From: HXMU1420-13 sp965228545
GTDB lineage: Bacteria > Bacteroidota > Rhodothermia > Balneolales > Balneolaceae
Assembly (NCBI GenBank): GCA_965228545.1
Contig: OZ245822.1
Span: 1,550,001 to 1,614,000 of the forward strand
Length of the DNA stretch: 64,000 bases
Reading direction: 5' to 3'
The notes under the pieces were generated by a model. The model was given only the letters and a program-made list of their open reading frames with translations, searched no databases and was not told where the DNA came from. Positions 60,581-64,000 of the stretch are shown here, piece after piece. Each line of letters starts with the position of its first letter. The stretch's first letter is position 1. A program made the position numbers and the translations under genes.

Positions 60581-62485
60581 TTATTTCGAATTAAAAGCGT
60601 TGAGTCCTTTCTCTAAAAAAGTTACAAATTTTTCGGATGCAATGTAACCTAACTCCTGAGCGAGTACTCGCTCGTTAGCCGGATCTAAAATCACATACGT
60701 CGGTAATGCTACATTGCCGGTAAGCGAAAATTGCAACTGTTGATTCTTTTGAGCGTCCGCACCGCCATCGGTGTATAGCTTAACCAGCTTCATTTGGTTA
60801 AACCGCTCCCGAACTTCGGCCAGTGGAAACACATTCGATTCCATTGCTCTGCAATTCGTGCAGGTGTAGCCGGTAAAGTCGATGAACACGGGGATACCTT
60901 CTGTTTTAGCCGCTTCTATAGCAGCAGCATAATCTGATTCCCAGCCATCATCTGCGGTGATATTTCCAGTTCCGCCCATGGCTGCAATCGTTCCTACTAC
61001 ACTTACATCCGTCTGCATTTTTGGTGGCAGCCAACTGTCCCAAATTCCTAACGAAGCTCCCATCAATCCGGGAATCAGATAAAAACTGAACATTAGAAAT
61101 GGCATGGCAAGTAACAATCTCCCGGTTGAAATATACTCCGGCTTTTTTTCGTGTTTGAGTACAAATACACCCAAAAGATATAAACCGGCAATTAAGAAAA
61201 TTGCAATCCATAAGGCAATGGCAAACGGACGACTGATAAGCCCCCATCCTAATACCAAATCCACATTTGAGAAGAATTTGATTGCAGCAGCAAGCTCAAT
61301 AAACCCCAACAATACTTTTACCACATTCATCCAAGAACCGCTTTTTGGTAGCGATTCTAGCCATTGCGGGAACATGGCAAACAGCACAAATGGACTGGAA
61401 AATGCAGCAGAGAAGCCTATCATCCCAATGATCGGATAAAACCACTCTCCCCCGGCTGTTGCAGCAAATACAGCACCCACGAACGGCGCTGTGCACGAAA
61501 ACGATACGGCAGCAATCGTAAATGCCATGAACAGAATTCCCACAATTCCGCTGCTTTCGTTGCTTTTTCGATTTAAAAAATTTGTGAGTTGATGCGGTAA
61601 CTGCAGTTCGTACATCCCCAATAAACTCAAACCAAATGCTACCAACACAACGGCAATAAATGTGTTAATGAATGGATCGGATGCGAAATTCTGTGCAGCA
61701 GATGCGCCAAAAATTGCGGCTAATACAAAACCGATTAAAGTAAATGTGATTACAATAGCAATTCCGAAAATTAGGGCATGCCCTACTCCTTTTTTGTTAC
61801 CATTTTGTTTTGAAAAATAGGAAACTGTGAGTGGTATCATCGGAAATACACACGGAGTTAATAAAGCTGCGAACCCCGCTAATAGTGCAATCCATAAGAA
61901 AGAGAAAATACCATCGCTTCCAAGTCCAGAAGAATTCGACGATACCGTTGTTTCATTCGAAGAAGCTCCTCCAATAGCAGCCTCAATAGGAGTGTCAGAA
62001 ACACCAATAACGTCAACAGTTACTATAATAGATTTCCGAGTTGGGGGCAGGCACACTCGATCGTCACAAACTTGATAAAACACTTCAATATCAAGTGTTT
62101 GGGTACCGGTCATTTCTGTTTTTACTGCAATCGGAACCTCAAATTGTGCAAAGGTAGAGTGCCAACCTAATTCGGCTTCAAAATTTGGATCAAATTCTAT
62201 GTCAGCTTTAGATTCTGTTACTTCATTTGTAATAACAAAATTGCCAGATTTTGCAGAAAACGCTGTAGGATAAGGTCCTGCATCAGGATCATTTAGCACC
62301 GAGTATAAATGCCATTCACCTTCGATCGAGGCATCAATTAGTATAGAATAGCTATCGCCCGCTATTACCTGCTCCGGTGCATCAACAACCTCAAACTTTA
62401 CAGGGTCTGGTATTTGGGCAAATAAAAAAAATGGGGACAACATCAAAATGATGATCCCCATTAAACGTGTTGAAATATTATTCAT
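60581..62485 (-). CDS. dsbD: thiol:disulfide interchange protein DsbD
   Basis: Moves electrons from cytoplasmic thioredoxin to periplasmic oxidised proteins. Signal peptide, then an N-terminal alpha domain with Cys140 and Cys145 (VCDDRVCLPPT), a central eight-helix transmembrane domain (AALLTPCVFPMIPLTVSYF with one redox Cys and FSCTAPFVGAVFA with the other), and a C-terminal thioredoxin domain with Cys542-Cys545 (GYTCTNCRAME). All six expected cysteines are present. At 634 residues it is typical. Start ATG 62483-62485. A single-gene transcript with 129 bp upstream. Confidence 0.95.
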   Translation of the reverse strand: MNNISTRLMGIIILMLSPFFLFAQIPDPVKFEVVDAPEQVIAGDSYSILIDASIEGEWHLYSVLNDPDAGPYPTAFSAKSGNFVITNEVTESKADIEFDPNFEAELGWHSTFAQFEVPIAVKTEMTGTQTLDIEVFYQVCDDRVCLPPTRKSIIVTVDVIGVSDTPIEAAIGGASSNETTVSSNSSGLGSDGIFSFLWIALLAGFAALLTPCVFPMIPLTVSYFSKQNGNKKGVGHALIFGIAIVITFTLIGFVLAAIFGASAAQNFASDPFINTFIAVVLVAFGLSLLGMYELQLPHQLTNFLNRKSNESSGIVGILFMAFTIAAVSFSCTAPFVGAVFAATAGGEWFYPIIGMIGFSAAFSSPFVLFAMFPQWLESLPKSGSWMNVVKVLLGFIELAAAIKFFSNVDLVLGWGLISRPFAIALWIAIFLIAGLYLLGVFVLKHEKKPEYISTGRLLLAMPFLMFSFYLIPGLMGASLGIWDSWLPPKMQTDVSVVGTIAAMGGTGNITADDGWESDYAAAIEAAKTEGIPVFIDFTGYTCTNCRAMESNVFPLAEVRERFNQMKLVKLYTDGGADAQKNQQLQFSLTGNVALPTYVILDPANERVLAQELGYIASEKFVTFLEKGLNAFNSK

Positions 62486-62614
62486 CGGGGTGCTTGCTGG
62501 TTTATCAAAGCGTTAGTGAATGATAAGAGGCTTGGCTTGGCTTTCAAAGCCAACGAAATAACAAAATTGTAACAAATTGCTATTCCTCATCATTCGTGCA
62601 AACCGATGAGCGGG

Positions 62615-63061
62615 TTAGTCTTCTTTAACTACCCAGAATTTTACTTTTGGCTTCAATTCACCTAGCAAATTTACAGTAGCAGTGTACTCACCAAGAACTT
62701 TCACATCAGAATCGATAGAAATATCGCGGCGATCTACCATAATATCTCTTTCCTGTAGTGCTTCCGCAATTTGTACATTAGTTACAGTACCGTGAATTTT
62801 ATCATCTTCACCGGTAGTTACAGAAATAGTAAGCGAAGTAGCTTCAAGAATTTTGGCCAAGTCTTTTGCTTCTTGTACTGTTAATTCTGCCTGAATAGCC
62901 GCTCTCTTTTTCATGAGCTCTAGCTCAGCAATAGCACCTTTAGTAGCTAAAACTGCTTTTTTCTGTGGAATAAGGTAATTACGTCCGTAACCGTCTTTTA
63001 CAGCTACAAGATCACCGGCACTACCTAATTTATCGATGTCTTCTTTTAAAATAACTTTCAT
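62615..63061 (-). CDS. rplI: 50S ribosomal protein L9
   Basis: Binds domain V of 23S rRNA at the base of L1. The N-terminal domain has MKVILKEDIDKLGSAGDLVAVKDGYGRNYLIPQKKAVLAT (here split: KDGYGRNYLIP is the signature), followed by a long connecting helix (LELMKKRAAIQAELTVQEAKDLAKILEA) and a C-terminal domain with DDKIHGTVTNVQIAEAL. At 148 residues it is standard. Last gene of rpsF-rpsR-rplI, 18 bp after rpsR. Confidence 0.98.
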   Translation of the reverse strand: MKVILKEDIDKLGSAGDLVAVKDGYGRNYLIPQKKAVLATKGAIAELELMKKRAAIQAELTVQEAKDLAKILEATSLTISVTTGEDDKIHGTVTNVQIAEALQERDIMVDRRDISIDSDVKVLGEYTATVNLLGELKPKVKFWVVKED

Positions 63062-63079
63062 TGTATTACTCCCTAAGTA

Positions 63080-63331
63080 TTAGCGTAAGTTTTCAGCTAC
63101 GTATGGCATTAATGCTAAGAAACGTGCACGTTTGATAGCTCGTGTTAGCTGACGTTGGTGTTTAGCGCTGGTTCCTGTAACACGACGTGGAAGAATTTTT
63201 CCTTGGTCGTTAGTGAAACGTTGTAGTGTGTCTACATCTTTGTAGTCGATGTACTCTAAGCCAGCCTGAGTAAATTTACACTGCTTAACTTTGCGTACGC
63301 TTTTTTTTGGGTGTGATGGATTCTTAATCAT
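63080..63331 (-). CDS. rpsR: 30S ribosomal protein S18
   Basis: 83 residues with the conserved core IDYKDVDTLQRFTNDQGKILPRRVTGTSAKHQR followed by LTRAIKRARFLALMPYV. It pairs with S6 on the platform of the 30S subunit. Rare start-side basic stretch KNPSHPKKSVRKVKQC. Between rpsF (24 bp) and rplI (18 bp). No ssb gene lies between rpsF and rpsR, unlike many Firmicutes. Confidence 0.97.
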   Translation of the reverse strand: MIKNPSHPKKSVRKVKQCKFTQAGLEYIDYKDVDTLQRFTNDQGKILPRRVTGTSAKHQRQLTRAIKRARFLALMPYVAENLR

Positions 63332-63355
63332 GAGAAATTTCTTTAAATATTGCGA

Positions 63356-63730
63356 TTACCCTTCTGTTTCTTCTTCAGCTACCTCAAATACATTCGGCAC
63401 TGCATTTTTCTTAACTAACTCGCGATGACGCATCATTTTAGCATCAAACTTGAGCGTAAGGTAACGCATGTAGTTGTCTTCAATACGTAAGAAACGCTCA
63501 ACAACAGGTATAGCTTCGGCGGGTGCTTCCAGATACATATTCACATAGTATCCGCTATTTTTTTTGTCGATTTCGTAAGCGAACTTACGTAAGCCCCACT
63601 CGTTTACTTCTTCAATATCTGCGCCATTATCGGTGAAAAGCTTAGTTACTTGATCAACAGCGGCTTTTGTTTGTTCTTCTTCCAGAACTGGGTTTACGAT
63701 GTACGTAAACTCGTAATAGTTTTTACTCAT
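63356..63730 (-). CDS. rpsF: 30S ribosomal protein S6
   Basis: 124 residues: YYEFTYIVNPVLEEEQTKAAVDQVTKLF, then EVNEWGLRKFAYEIDKKNSGYYVNMYLEA, and FLRIEDNYMRYLTLKFD, the conserved S6 strands. An acidic C-terminal tail (VAEEETEG) is typical. First gene of the small operon; the upstream 119 bp hold a hairpin and no recognisable gene. Confidence 0.98.
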   Translation of the reverse strand: MSKNYYEFTYIVNPVLEEEQTKAAVDQVTKLFTDNGADIEEVNEWGLRKFAYEIDKKNSGYYVNMYLEAPAEAIPVVERFLRIEDNYMRYLTLKFDAKMMRHRELVKKNAVPNVFEVAEEETEG

Positions 63731-63766
63731 AATGTTTCTTTGGATGTTTCCGATTTTTTGAAAACA

Positions 63767-63790
63767 GTTGCTCTGGATTTTCCGAGCAAC
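63767..63790 (-). terminator. hairpin upstream of rpsF, possible weak terminator
   Basis: GTTGCTC (63767-63773) pairs with GAGCAAC (63784-63790), extended inward by GG/CC with one unpaired base on each side. On the minus strand it follows the pterin dehydratase stop by about 60 bp and is followed by TGTTTTC. It could end that gene or act in the rpsF leader; no conserved S6:S18 CCG element is seen in the mRNA. Confidence 0.4.
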
Positions 63791-63849
63791 AGAGAGCCTT
63801 AAATATACACAAATTCTATGCTAGTATGCTAGATTTGGTAGAAAAAAGT

Positions 63850-64000
63850 TTACCCCAGTATGGTTTCAATTCTCTGAGCCAGCTCGATGTCTTTTTTGCT
63901 TACTTTATTTCCAATATCGTGTGTTTGTAACGCAATGCTAACTTGATTATACACATTGGTAAGATTAGGATGGTGTCCCAAACTTTCGGCTTCAAACCCT
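63850..64000 (-). CDS. 4a-hydroxytetrahydrobiopterin dehydratase, C-terminal part (cut by window edge)
   Basis: Too short to be listed but clear on translation of the minus strand: 49 residues ending in a TAA at 63850-63852. The sequence GFEAESLGHHPNLTNVYNQV, then SIALQTHDIGNKVSKKDIELAQRIE, contains the HHP triad and the LxTHD-G-x-t-x-KDIELA pattern of pterin-4a-carbinolamine dehydratases. The enzyme recycles pterin cofactor oxidised by aromatic amino acid hydroxylases. The start lies outside the window. It is upstream of rpsF on the same strand. Confidence 0.88.
   Translation of the reverse strand, partial: GFEAESLGHHPNLTNVYNQVSIALQTHDIGNKVSKKDIELAQRIETILG

Noticed and set aside
62544..62564. 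TTGGCTTT/AAAGCCAA hairpin between dsbD and rplI as a terminator
   Set aside because: No T-run follows on the minus strand and the loop is very tight; it may be chance or part of a control region, but I cannot support a call.
63731..63849. S6:S18-binding mRNA leader upstream of rpsF
   Set aside because: A hairpin is present, but the transcribed strand lacks the characteristic CCG trinucleotide in a bulge, so I list it only as a hairpin and possible weak terminator.

Overview
The window looks like a chromosomal segment of a free-living Gram-negative bacterium of the Bacteroidota/Balneolota side of the FCB group, most likely Balneolaceae-like. The reasons are TonB-dependent receptors with an N-terminal carboxypeptidase-regulatory-like domain, secreted proteins with C-terminal VVPNPY- or YPNPFNP-type sorting domains and a PorV/PorQ-like protein (type IX secretion hallmarks), a BamA-OmpH arrangement, moderate-to-low G+C by eye, and one promoter with a TAnnTTTG -7 element. 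The genus assignment is inference. Almost everything is single-copy core genome; the accessory parts are one IS256-family insertion, one inverted-repeat-bounded four-helix-bundle element, and a pair of degenerate hairpin repeats.

Layout. 1-5.6 kb: an outer-membrane module on the minus strand (TonB receptor, secreted sorting-domain protein, PorV-like protein cut by the window edge). 6-8 kb: tryptophan 2,3-dioxygenase and a divergent kynureninase-like enzyme. 8.1-8.5 kb: the four-helix-bundle element with a perfect 19-bp inverted repeat. 8.6-13.5 kb: recA and recX, separated by an oppositely oriented FIST sensor/hybrid histidine kinase pair. 13.5-16.8 kb: an AI-2E family permease, purN and purH. 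17-22.4 kb: the rod-shape operon mreBCD-PBP2-rodA, converging on rnhB. 23-24.2 kb: an orphan VWA protein. 24.3-36.2 kb: a long minus-strand envelope run (nadE, LysM transglycosylase, S41 protease, PHP phosphoesterase, ribH, uppS, bamA, three tandem OmpH-like chaperones).

36.2-44 kb: a secreted sorting-domain nuclease, then divergently a beta-propeller-like secreted protein and a glycosidase-like lipoprotein, a repeat-filled gap, folE2 and a pyruvoyl-tetrahydropterin-synthase-type enzyme. 44.2-47.2 kb: a small thioredoxin, a rhodanese and a permease, interrupted by an IS256-family element with an 8-bp target duplication; joining the flanks restores a cysteine-rich rhodanese tail. 47.4-51.5 kb: a TonB receptor and a lipoprotein, preceded by seven direct repeats at exactly 11-bp spacing, a PhoB-like architecture. 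51.5-57 kb: ftsH, thiL and an ExbB/small membrane protein/ExbD/ExbD energy-transduction cluster. 57-64 kb: a large unidentified outer-membrane protein, dsbD, the rpsF-rpsR-rplI operon, and the C-terminal part of a pterin-carbinolamine dehydratase gene.

The most interesting signals are the 11-bp repeat array upstream of the second TonB receptor, the reconstructable IS disruption of the thioredoxin-rhodanese-permease operon with its candidate ArsR-type operator, and the four-helix-bundle element that resembles an rRNA intervening sequence sitting outside rRNA. No tRNA, rRNA or CRISPR array was seen. All identifications are by reading motifs; no database search was run.
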